Shown here: positions 25,967 to 34,239 of the stretch, one piece after another
How positions within the stretch are numbered: the first letter of the stretch is position 1
Layout: each line of letters opens with the position of its first letter
Assembly (NCBI GenBank): GCA_013215655.1
Contig: JABSOX010000038.1
Location: 1-49,803, forward strand
From: Colwellia sp.
GTDB taxonomy: Bacteria > Pseudomonadota > Gammaproteobacteria > Enterobacterales > Alteromonadaceae
Direction of reading: 5' to 3'
Length of the DNA stretch: 49,803 nucleotides
Notes under the pieces: model-generated
What the model saw: the letters and a program-made list of their open reading frames with translations, nothing else
Told to the model about the DNA's origin: nothing
Database searches by the model: none
Made by a program: the position numbers and the translations under genes

Positions 25967-27628
25967 TTAAACTAAAGCTTTTACTTGGTTTAAATGTTTT
26001 CGGCCAACAGGAATTAATTCATTAAATATATTCACGTCATAATCTGCCGATGTTCTTCTTTGTAAAAGCATTGGGTTTAAAGGATTGATCAAATAGGATT
26101 TGTGCACCCGCATAAAAGATTCTTCGCCAAAACTCTCCAGCAAACTTTGTAAATTACAGGCTAATTCTATTTTAGTTTTACGGTTGTTCTTTTTATAAAT
26201 AACCAAACAATCATTGCCTAATGCCTGCACATAAATAATATCATCTAAAAAATGGGTTACTTTAGCCAATTCAGGAAAAAGTTTATGATCAACGACGTTA
26301 TTCAATATTTTATCTTTTAAGGTATTACTGACTTCCAGCTGCTTAACTAATTTTAACTGGGTTTGCTTAAGCTGCTGCTCAATTATCATTTCATTTTGTT
26401 GCTGCTGATAATAGATAGAAACTAAACCCGCACTAAAAATAATAATTTCGATTGCTGATGTTAATTGTAATAATGACCATGAAAAATTAAAGTCAATAAT
26501 ATTGCCTGCAGATAAACCCATAATACTGGCGACAATAAAAAATAGTACTGTTGCCGTTAAATAATACCAAGCGGCCGTAATCTGCTTTTTTACCGCTAAA
26601 ATTGCCGCACTGAAACAGCCAACAAAAATTAAAAAACTCACTAATAATCCTAGAGCATAACCCATTTGGTTTAACGACCCAGGTAGAAATGCTGCTAGTG
26701 TTAACCGCATTACGGCTAAAAAACTTAATATTAACTGAGTAATATTCAGCCCTTTATATAACCACAGAGAAAGTGTTTTAACTTGCAAATAATGTTTCGC
26801 AAATTCAGCTATCGCGACAACTAATAAAGCACCAATAATCACCGTTTTATTATGCAAATAATGCATATTTGGCAAGAGATACTCAAGCCAGCCCTGACCA
26901 GATAAAAACCATAAGCCTAATAGAAATAACATCGCACTATAGGCAAGATAAGACGGCTCTTTTAAGCGTAGATATAACATCAAATGATATAAGAAAAATA
27001 AGCCTAACATACCAAAAAATAAACCACTAAAAAGCGTTGAGTATTGTATATCCGCAAAGAATTCATCATTTTGAAAAACAAATAGTGACGCTCTTAAATA
27101 CCGCCCTTGTAGTTTTAAATAAAATGACTCGGATAACATGTCACTCGGTAAATTAGAAACAATATTATGATGAAACTGTGGATTACCGTGTATGACTTTT
27201 TTTTGCCATATTTTATTCTTGGTTAAATAGTGCAGCTCTAACGGCGTGTATATGCGATTTTTTTTAAGTACAAGGATCAGGTTTTCGCTTTGAGTTGATT
27301 TAACAGCTTGGCTCTCCAGCTTTACTTTCAACCATAAATGGTTGAGCTTGCCAAGATTTACATAATTATCGTTAACTACGTTATAGGGCTCTTTAACTAA
27401 TAGCAGTTGTTCTATCGTCCAATCATTTTGCGAAGATGGTACCACGCTAATACTTAATTGTTGTTCTGTCTGCAGTGGCGATGAGTTTTGGCTAATGATG
27501 AGAAAAAGTATACATAAAACAAGGGCGATAATGATCAACTGCCCTTGCTGTGTATAAGGTGATATTACTTTTTTTAAAAAATGTCGACTTTTAATATCTG
27601 TCGATACATTCAACTGAGAAGATGTCAT
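25967..27628 (-). CDS. 7TM-DISM membrane sensor with LytTR DNA-binding domain
   Basis: 553 residues. One N-terminal helix (about 28-48) precedes a periplasmic beta-rich DISM-type domain (about 50-200). Seven membrane helices run from about 205 to 410, then a coiled-coil linker follows (QQQQNEMIIEQQLKQTQLKLVKQL). A LytTR domain occupies the last 100 residues (VQALGNDCLVIYKKNNRKTKIE, then MRVHKSYLINPLNP and IPVGRKHLNQVKALV). It is a one-component membrane transcription factor without kinase or phosphorylation site. Signal and targets are unknown. A 100-bp gap separates it from the diguanylate cyclase upstream, which is on the same strand. Confidence 0.85.
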   Translation of the reverse strand: MTSSQLNVSTDIKSRHFLKKVISPYTQQGQLIIIALVLCILFLIISQNSSPLQTEQQLSISVVPSSQNDWTIEQLLLVKEPYNVVNDNYVNLGKLNHLWLKVKLESQAVKSTQSENLILVLKKNRIYTPLELHYLTKNKIWQKKVIHGNPQFHHNIVSNLPSDMLSESFYLKLQGRYLRASLFVFQNDEFFADIQYSTLFSGLFFGMLGLFFLYHLMLYLRLKEPSYLAYSAMLFLLGLWFLSGQGWLEYLLPNMHYLHNKTVIIGALLVVAIAEFAKHYLQVKTLSLWLYKGLNITQLILSFLAVMRLTLAAFLPGSLNQMGYALGLLVSFLIFVGCFSAAILAVKKQITAAWYYLTATVLFFIVASIMGLSAGNIIDFNFSWSLLQLTSAIEIIIFSAGLVSIYYQQQQNEMIIEQQLKQTQLKLVKQLEVSNTLKDKILNNVVDHKLFPELAKVTHFLDDIIYVQALGNDCLVIYKKNNRKTKIELACNLQSLLESFGEESFMRVHKSYLINPLNPMLLQRRTSADYDVNIFNELIPVGRKHLNQVKALV

Positions 27629-27728
27629 AAATCAATAAAGTTATAGAAAAAGGAAAAGTTATGATAAAAATGAACATAACTTTTCACTGGTAGTTTGTAA
27701 AGGAGCAAAACAAAGTTTAATCAATACA

Positions 27729-28730
27729 TCAACCAAATACACAACAATTACGACCAGAGCTTTTTGCTTGATATAAAGCGATATCCGCACGTTGAAAAAC
27801 AGATAACCAATTACTATCATTTTCGACTTGAGTAATACCAATAGAAACAGATATTGGCGGTAAGGTCGTATTAGTCTCGCGCTGCACTAATTTTAATTTA
27901 TTTATGGCGATACGGATTTTTTCAGCGACTTGATGCGCTTCGTTCTTGGTTTTATTTAACATCACCACCACAAATTCTTCTCCGCCATAACGTACAGCAA
28001 CATCTGTTTCAGCAATATTATCTTTAATGCTTTTAGCGACCCGTTTAATAACATTATCGCCAATGAAATGACCAAATTGATCATTCACCTTTTTAAAGTT
28101 ATCAATATCGATAGCAAGTGATGCATGGCTATTTTCTAAATTTACATCTTTAAGTTTTTCTTCACATCCTCTTCGATTCCAAAGCCCTGTTAAAGCGTCT
28201 AATAACGCTTCGTTTCGAGACTCTTCTAACTTAATTTTTAATAGATGCACTTCACTACTGGTTTTGGTTAACTCTTGTGTTAATGATTGATGCTGAAATT
28301 TTGATTTTTCGATGGTGCTAACCAAAAACTTAACAACTTGCTTCAATGATTTATTATCAGCACTTTGCGATAAAACATGATCAGCCTTTTTTAGGTTCTG
28401 TTGTGTTATTTTTTCATTAGCGACTTGCGATTCAATAGTTGAAAGGCTCTTTGAAAGTATTTTTTCAAATGGAGCTAAAATAACCTTTTCAATATTTTTA
28501 CTATTAGAAACAAAGTTATAAAAAAGTTGGTCCAAAAAATCTGGTTCTAATGGTGCATCATTTTTAAGTTTTTGATCGATTAACTCAGTGATCTCTCTAT
28601 TTCTTTTACTACTATAAAGGTAGATAACTGAGTAATTTGCTGGGCTTGGAGCAATTTTTTGTTCAAATAAAAATAAGTTTGCTTCTTCACTGATATTTAA
28701 TGCATCTTCGTAACTGTCTTTAATTAACAT
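27729..28730 (-). CDS. Diguanylate cyclase (GGDEF)
   Basis: 333 residues, soluble. Residues 1-165 form a helical, coiled-coil-rich N-terminal region (KTSSEVHLLKIKLEESRNEAL) without membrane spans, probably a dimerising signalling module. The GGDEF domain covers about 172-333, with DALTGLWNRRG at its start, DIDNFKKVNDQFGH and the active-site motif RYGGEEF. This is a functional-looking A-site producing cyclic di-GMP. The inhibitory I-site RxxD expected five residues upstream reads AETD, so the Arg is missing and product inhibition is probably lost or weak. Confidence 0.92.
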   Translation of the reverse strand: MLIKDSYEDALNISEEANLFLFEQKIAPSPANYSVIYLYSSKRNREITELIDQKLKNDAPLEPDFLDQLFYNFVSNSKNIEKVILAPFEKILSKSLSTIESQVANEKITQQNLKKADHVLSQSADNKSLKQVVKFLVSTIEKSKFQHQSLTQELTKTSSEVHLLKIKLEESRNEALLDALTGLWNRRGCEEKLKDVNLENSHASLAIDIDNFKKVNDQFGHFIGDNVIKRVAKSIKDNIAETDVAVRYGGEEFVVVMLNKTKNEAHQVAEKIRIAINKLKLVQRETNTTLPPISVSIGITQVENDSNWLSVFQRADIALYQAKSSGRNCCVFG

Positions 28731-28839
28731 ACTTCCTTTGCTCTTATTATTTTATAAAGGCTAGCTTTGTACAGTGTGTAAAATTTTATAGGAAAAAATT
28801 AGGCGCAACAAGTTAAAATTAGCCGTATAAACCATATAA

Positions 28840-28879
28840 ATTCATTATTTATTAATAATAATTCATTATTTAATAATAA
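28840..28879. repeat. Tandem 20-bp AT-rich repeat upstream of the cyclase
   Basis: The text ATTCATTATTTATTAATAA (28840) is repeated, with one short deletion, at 28861-28879. It lies 110-150 bp upstream of the diguanylate cyclase start. It could be a promoter UP-like element or a regulator site. Confidence 0.5.
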
Positions 28880-28942
28880 CAATTCACTAAATAGTAATAT
28901 TTTGTCCCATATATCACTGATTAGCATTCATTTGTGAACACA

Positions 28943-28972
28943 AAAAAGCAGTGCCATAAAACACTGCTTTTT
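28943..28972. terminator. Bidirectional terminator after the sugar transporter
   Basis: AAAAAGCAGTG (28943-28953) pairs perfectly with CACTGCTTTTT (28962-28972) around 8 bases. It sits directly after the transporter stop at 28995 on the minus strand and ends in a T-run on both strands. Confidence 0.85.
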
Positions 28973-28994
28973 GGATTCAACAATTTAAACCCAG

Positions 28995-30293
28995 CTAGGC
29001 TCCTGCTAAACCATCATTTTTATTACCCAAACTAATCGTTTTATTGGTAATTAACGGTTTGGCCCAAAGCCCAATTGAAAACATATATGCTAATGGCACT
29101 AAGACAAATAATGCCCCTAGTCGAAAATCTCCACTGGTATCAGCGATAAAGCCAACAATAACGGGTACTACAGCACCACCCGCAATACCTGAACATAAAA
29201 TACCGGCTACAGAGCCATGGTGTTCACGAACCGAGTTTAAGCCCAAAGACATGATGGCAGGAAACATAACGGATAAGAAGAAACCCGATGCAGCATAAGC
29301 CAATAAAGAAATCGACGTCGATGTGTATAAAGCCGTAAGGTAACTGACAATCGCGCCTGCAACAAATATCATCAATACTTTACGTGTATCTATTACTTTT
29401 AATAAAGCTAAACCTAATAAACAACCCACCGCCATTGCCGCCCAAAAGGCGCTCATGGTATCGGCACCAACCGTTAATGGGTCTACACCATGATATTCTT
29501 CTAAAAAGATCAACATTGAAGCGGCAATGCCTTGCTCCGCGCCAACATAACAAGCAATACCTAGGAAAAATAATAATACTGTTTTATTTTTTAGTAAACT
29601 AAGACATAACCCCATGCCGCCAACTTTTTCATCTTCATTGAGCTCAACACTGGGTAATTTTATAACAAATACAGCTAATAACAGCACCATCGATATTAGT
29701 GCAAACATCCAATACATTGAGATCCAAGGCATAGCAGCAGGCACTACATCACCCAAGAGTTGTACTACCAAGGATGATTCGTCGTTCATTTTAAGACTAT
29801 GGACAAAATACGCATTAATTTGTGGTGTTAACATACCACCAACAGCGAAGATCATTTGTGCAGCCGTTGAGAAAAAAGCATAGTGCTCTTCACCACCAGC
29901 AATACGTAATAACGGGTTAATGACGACTTGCAAAAAAGCCATGGCACAGCCAATAAAAAACAACGACATTAGCGCCATCGACATTGACGGAGCAGAAGCA
30001 AAAGCTAACGCCCCCAAAGCAGATAATAAACATGCTAAGGCCATGGTTGTTTTACCGCCAAATTTTTCGGTAAAGATCCCCGCGGGGATAGAAACAACAC
30101 CATAGGCAATAAAGAAAAATAAAGGGAAAAAACCAGCAACGGTATTATTGATATTAAAATCTTGTTTTATTAAAGGCAGTAACGGCCCCAAAATATTGGT
30201 GATAACTGAAATAGCCAAAAACGTTATTAAGACTAAAATCACTGCAGATATACTACGTTGTGATGCTGTCTCTAATGAAGACGTGGAACTCAT
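28995..30293 (-). CDS. FucP-type sugar MFS transporter
   Basis: 432 residues with 12 predicted membrane helices. The family signature of fucose/glucose/galactose:H+ symporters is visible in NILGPLLPLIKQDFNIN and FFPLFFFIAYGVVSIPAGIFTEKFGGK, in FLQVVINPLLRIAG and in the C-terminal VMFPAIMSLGLNSV. It imports a sugar through the inner membrane; which sugar (hexose or GlcNAc) cannot be told. It stands alone, with a strong terminator after it. Its upstream gap of 125 bp separates it from the CadC-like regulator, which reads toward it. Confidence 0.88.
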   Translation of the reverse strand: MSSTSSLETASQRSISAVILVLITFLAISVITNILGPLLPLIKQDFNINNTVAGFFPLFFFIAYGVVSIPAGIFTEKFGGKTTMALACLLSALGALAFASAPSMSMALMSLFFIGCAMAFLQVVINPLLRIAGGEEHYAFFSTAAQMIFAVGGMLTPQINAYFVHSLKMNDESSLVVQLLGDVVPAAMPWISMYWMFALISMVLLLAVFVIKLPSVELNEDEKVGGMGLCLSLLKNKTVLLFFLGIACYVGAEQGIAASMLIFLEEYHGVDPLTVGADTMSAFWAAMAVGCLLGLALLKVIDTRKVLMIFVAGAIVSYLTALYTSTSISLLAYAASGFFLSVMFPAIMSLGLNSVREHHGSVAGILCSGIAGGAVVPVIVGFIADTSGDFRLGALFVLVPLAYMFSIGLWAKPLITNKTISLGNKNDGLAGA

Positions 30294-30418
30294 TGTGTAT
30301 TCCTTATTTTAATAATTTATCTAATCATTTTGCCTGAGCCCTAAAGGTAAAAGAGAGACTATTCTATCGCATAAACATACTTTTCAACGATCTACTAAAA
30401 CAACACAAGAATAAATAC

Positions 30419-32704
30419 TTATTCTTGTGTCATCACGACCACGTCGGTGCGGTATTTATCTAGTTTCGTATAATATGCTGTTCTTCCATCATCACTAACA
30501 CTCAAAGTTCGACTTTCTTCTGTATCCATGACTTCTATCGGATATAACTCTTCAACCAATCCTGAAGATAAATCCATTTTAAATAACATTTTTAACTTTT
30601 TAACACTAGAATCTGCAGCATAATAAATTACGCCTAAATGCGCATCCCATGTAAAAGTATTTACCGTAGGCAACAGCATTTTATCTTTTGGCTTAGTCGA
30701 TGTTAAATGATCAAGAAGACGGGTGTGAACTTTCCTTGTACCAATTTTTTGATAATGTAAATTATTTCCATCAATAATATCAAATTGAGCAATAGGATGA
30801 CTCAATATAATTCGTTGTTGAGCTGTTGATAGATTCTTCTCCATAACGTGCCAAACATCATCTATTTCCTCATACCAATACATAAACAAACCATCTTGTG
30901 ACCACTTTCCCATTTTTACATTATTTGTTGAATCGAACAGTATAGAGTTCCCTAACTCCATATCAAACTGAACCATACGGCTTCGACCTTTATTTAATAT
31001 ACTCACTAATAACTGTTTGCCGTCAGATGACCACGTTGGTTCGCTTAACTTATCATTGTCTTTAACCTGAAATAATAAAAGATTAGCACGCGTATCTATT
31101 GTTCGAATCCACAGTGAGTCGACCCCAGATTCTGTTGAAATAAAAGCAAGAGACTTATTATCAGGAGCAAGTGTTGGATAATTAGTTTGTGGCATATTTT
31201 TAAGAAATGGTGCAGATATCAACTCACCATCTACACCTTGCACCGAACGCCAAATATTATATTGAGCCTCTCTTTCGATATAAGCAAACTTATCATTTTT
31301 TCGATCATAATCAAGACTACTGCTGTTGATCTCAACTAAAAATGTTGTTTCTTTGGAATTTAAGCCGACCTGCCAAATACCCTGTTCTTGACTACGTACG
31401 ATAAGATAATAAAGTGAATTACCCGCTTCACTCCAAACAACCTGACTCACTTCTTCACCAGAGGAAGTTACCTCGGTGAATTCTCCAGATAATGTATCAA
31501 CCAAACCAATCACCCATAAATTATTATTGGGTTGAAAGTGCACGACAGCAATAGAATTTCCATCAGGAGAAAAACGAGGCCATAAATACCCCGAAGCATT
31601 TTCAGATGGTGCTAATAAGGTTTTATTTTTACCTGTATCTGTACTAACAAGTACCAAGCTTTCAATTTTTTTAATGTAGTTAAATATATTGGTGACGAGA
31701 TACTGGCCATCTGGAGACCAATCCAAAGCATCCGTTTTTGACATAGGACATTCAGTTAATGTCTTTACTGTAGCTTCTTTAATGGTATAAACATTAATCG
31801 TACAACCTGTACTTTTAGAGAAGTGTTTATAAGCTATTTGGTTACCATCAGGAGAAAATGTCGGTGCGATATCATAAGAAGTTTCTTCATCTTCATGTGC
31901 AGCAGAGATGGTTATTAAAGACTTATTTGTAATTGATTGTAGTTTAACTCTTTGTCCCAAATTAGCGCGTAAATTACTCGCATAGGCCAAATACTTACCG
32001 TTAGGGCTAAAACGAACATTTCGCTCCATATCATCATCAAGCGTTAAGTAATTATTATCGTAAGTAATAGTAGGTTCTGCTGTTAATAATATTGCTTTAT
32101 TACTGGTGATGAAAAATGCCAAGAAAATTAAAGAGGCGACAATAAAAATAAACAATACAAAACGTTTTTTCATATTATTCGTTTTAACCATCGGAGGATC
32201 AGAAGGCGATAATGCTGTTGCTCCTTTATCTACTGAAGTCAATATAGAAGTAAGCGACTCCGTTGATAACTGTTGAGAAGGTATAACGTCATAATTTTCA
32301 TTCACTTTTGTTTCAGGCACTTTTGTTTTAGGCAATAAGGTTTCGTCATCCCTTTTTTCTTCTGAATGTTGCCAAGCAACGCTCTGTTTTAACCGATAAC
32401 CTTGTTTTGTTACTGTCTCAATGGTGTGTTGTTGACGAGCAGAGTCAGAAAAAACTTTTCGTAAATCAGAAATGGCTCGACTCAATACCATATCAGAGGT
32501 ATGCAAAGTCCCCCAAACCGCTAAAAGCAATTGTTCTTTTGAAAGTGTTTCGCCCTGATGTTTCGCTAATTCAATTAGAACCGCCAACATTTTTGGCGTA
32601 ATTAATGTTTCTTTATCTTCATGAATAACCAAATTTCTCGAAGGGAGAACAGCATAATTTCCTATTGAAAAACTTGGTTCTTTAGTGGCTATATCTTTAG
32701 TCAT
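30419..32704 (-). CDS. ToxR/CadC-like membrane transcription regulator with TolB-type propeller
   Basis: 761 residues. Residues 1-110 are an OmpR-type winged helix (LIELAKHQGETLSKEQLLLAVWG, then VLSRAISDLRKVFSD and IETVTKQGYRLK). A polar linker leads to one membrane helix at about 178-197 (RFVLFIFIVASLIFLAFFIT). The periplasmic part, about 205-761, has repeated FSPDGNxIA and WSPDGQYL motifs of a TolB/WD40-like beta-propeller that can bind a ligand or protein. The architecture is common in Alteromonadales. It is divergent from the first NHL gene with 173 bp between them. The phased TCAA repeats in this gap recur upstream of two more NHL genes, making it the leading candidate regulator. Confidence 0.88.
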   Translation of the reverse strand: MTKDIATKEPSFSIGNYAVLPSRNLVIHEDKETLITPKMLAVLIELAKHQGETLSKEQLLLAVWGTLHTSDMVLSRAISDLRKVFSDSARQQHTIETVTKQGYRLKQSVAWQHSEEKRDDETLLPKTKVPETKVNENYDVIPSQQLSTESLTSILTSVDKGATALSPSDPPMVKTNNMKKRFVLFIFIVASLIFLAFFITSNKAILLTAEPTITYDNNYLTLDDDMERNVRFSPNGKYLAYASNLRANLGQRVKLQSITNKSLITISAAHEDEETSYDIAPTFSPDGNQIAYKHFSKSTGCTINVYTIKEATVKTLTECPMSKTDALDWSPDGQYLVTNIFNYIKKIESLVLVSTDTGKNKTLLAPSENASGYLWPRFSPDGNSIAVVHFQPNNNLWVIGLVDTLSGEFTEVTSSGEEVSQVVWSEAGNSLYYLIVRSQEQGIWQVGLNSKETTFLVEINSSSLDYDRKNDKFAYIEREAQYNIWRSVQGVDGELISAPFLKNMPQTNYPTLAPDNKSLAFISTESGVDSLWIRTIDTRANLLLFQVKDNDKLSEPTWSSDGKQLLVSILNKGRSRMVQFDMELGNSILFDSTNNVKMGKWSQDGLFMYWYEEIDDVWHVMEKNLSTAQQRIILSHPIAQFDIIDGNNLHYQKIGTRKVHTRLLDHLTSTKPKDKMLLPTVNTFTWDAHLGVIYYAADSSVKKLKMLFKMDLSSGLVEELYPIEVMDTEESRTLSVSDDGRTAYYTKLDKYRTDVVVMTQE

Positions 32705-32763
32705 ATGTTTCCAAGTAAGTTTTTCAATAATAAGAAGTTATTTATACTAACAATAAAAAAAAT

Positions 32764-32800
32764 TCAATAAAAAATCAACAAAATACAAAGTCTCTTTCAA
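32764..32800. promoter_or_regulatory. Phased TCAA repeat operator, site A (upstream of the first NHL gene)
   Basis: TCAA occurs at 32764, 32775 and 32797, that is 11 and 22 bp apart. The 16-base block TCAACAAAATACAAAG (32775-32790) is identical to sites B and C. The site lies 78 bp upstream of ATG 32878 and 60 bp upstream of the divergent regulator start, so it could control both. Confidence 0.65.
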
Positions 32801-32877
32801 GACGGTTACTACGGAAGTTCATAAAATATGAAGCTAATCAACTAGTAAAAAAATTATACCGAACAGGATCTCACCCA

Positions 32878-33729
32878 ATGAAATTAAGATATAACCTTGT
32901 CAGAAAATGCTTAATAACCATGGCTATTTCATTTTCATCACTATCAACAGCCATCAACTATAGCGTTCATACAATAATGCCATCAAGTGGTAATGATGCA
33001 CTTCGCTTTGATAAAAGTGGCAATCTTTATGTATCTTACTCTGGCGATTTTGGTGCAGCCGGTTTATCAGGAACAGTGGTTAGAAAAATAGCAACAGACG
33101 GCAACATATCAACTCATGTCAATGATTTAAGAGGCTCATTGGGTACTGACTTCGACTCCAACGACAACATGTATGTTGCCAATTACAATACCGGTGAAAT
33201 TAACAAAATAACGCCCTCTGGTGAATCGTCTCTATTTATTGATATGGGTTCAGCAGGTTTTGCCAGTGGCATTGTCATCAATTCAAAAAATGAAATATTT
33301 GTCGCCAGTTATGCCGGTAATGTTATTTTTAAAGTTAGTATTAGTGGCACTAAACAGCTATGGATAGAAGATAAGCGGCTCGATGGTCCTGTTGGTATTG
33401 TATTAGACGAAAGCGATAATATTTATGTGGGAAATTACAACAATGGCAGAGTATTTAAAATAGATAACAATAAAACCATCACTGAATTAGCTTCTGCTCC
33501 GGTAGGTCTTGGTTATATTACCTACGCAAAAGGTATAGTTTACGGCACTGGTTACAGTAAAGATATTATTTACAAAATCCCCACAGACGGCAGTCCTACG
33601 AGTGAATTAGAAGGTTCAGCTCAAGCGGGTTTTAAATTTCCTAACGGTATTACCACCAGTCGCGACGGTAAAAGACTTTATGTCTCTAATTATCAGAATA
33701 ATAAGATCATTGTTATTGAAGATTTTTAA
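32878..33729 (+). CDS. Secreted NHL/SMP-30-like beta-propeller protein 1
   Basis: 283 residues with a signal peptide ending near LSTA (residue 24). The mature part is built of about six NHL-type blades: LRFDKSGNLYVSYSG, DFDSNDNMYVANYNTGEINKITPSGES, IVLDESDNIYVGNYNNGRVFKID, ending DGKRLYVSNYQNNKIIVIE. AGGA lies ten bases before ATG 32878. It has no sorting tail, unlike its paralogues at 34240 and 37018. NHL proteins bind proteins or sugars, or act as lactonase-like enzymes; no catalytic residues are assigned. It follows a divergent membrane regulator, its likely controller. Confidence 0.8.
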   Translation: MKLRYNLVRKCLITMAISFSSLSTAINYSVHTIMPSSGNDALRFDKSGNLYVSYSGDFGAAGLSGTVVRKIATDGNISTHVNDLRGSLGTDFDSNDNMYVANYNTGEINKITPSGESSLFIDMGSAGFASGIVINSKNEIFVASYAGNVIFKVSISGTKQLWIEDKRLDGPVGIVLDESDNIYVGNYNNGRVFKIDNNKTITELASAPVGLGYITYAKGIVYGTGYSKDIIYKIPTDGSPTSELEGSAQAGFKFPNGITTSRDGKRLYVSNYQNNKIIVIEDF

Positions 33730-33766
33730 GTTTAAATTTGATTAACTGTCTAAGTTTTGCATTCCC

Positions 33767-33799
33767 AATAACTCTTAAACGACCTGTTTAAGAGTTATT
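33767..33799 (+). terminator. Perfect 14-bp hairpin after NHL protein 1
   Basis: AATAACTCTTAAAC (33767-33780) and GTTTAAGAGTTATT (33786-33799) pair without mismatch around a 5-base loop, 38 bp after the stop codon. The T-run after it is short. Confidence 0.75.
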
Positions 33800-34076
33800 T
33801 CAAAAATAATACAGCTGAAAGCCACATCACCCAAATTGAATTATCGCTAATTATTAACAACTGATGTTCACAAGCTCCACATTTTTAACAAAAAAGCTTA
33901 AAGTTAACTAACACTATAAGAGGTTTATCAGCAGTAAGCAGTCAAATCTTTACGTCCGTTTATGCACAGCTGGCCTAAAAAGCAATCAAAACCTCGTCAA
34001 TAATTAGTATTCCTCACTTCCGCTCAGTGATTAAAGTGAATATTGAATTTAAAGTCCAACCGTCTGCTGTTGGCAG

Positions 34077-34103
34077 AAAAGCAGTCCTTTAGTGACTGCT
34101 TTT
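34077..34103. terminator. Bidirectional hairpin
   Basis: AAAAGCAGTC (34077-34086) pairs with GACTGCTTTT (34094-34103) around 7 bases, with A and T runs on each side. It may be a second terminator for converging transcripts, or a leftover from a lost gene. Confidence 0.75.
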
Positions 34104-34194
34104 TCATATCTAGGAAAGGACCACAATGGTAGTAAGTGTGATCATATTCTGTTGATGATTGGTAAACTCAAACATTATGCGTAGTCACATAAAA

Positions 34195-34216
34195 AACCGG
34201 CTATCTACTACCGGTT
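34195..34216 (-). terminator. Terminator after the 34240-36405 gene
   Basis: AACCGG (34195-34200) pairs with CCGGTT (34211-34216). On the minus strand the hairpin is followed by TTTTTTATG. It is 24 bp beyond the stop codon of the double NHL protein. Confidence 0.7.
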
Positions 34217-34239
34217 ATTTGTAAATTAAAATGACATAC

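Larger units (their letters stand above)
33730..34239. other. Intergenic region with three terminators
   Basis: This 510-bp gap between converging NHL genes contains three hairpins, listed separately (33767-33799, 34077-34103, 34195-34216). Nothing else was recognised between 33800 and 34076. Confidence 0.7.
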
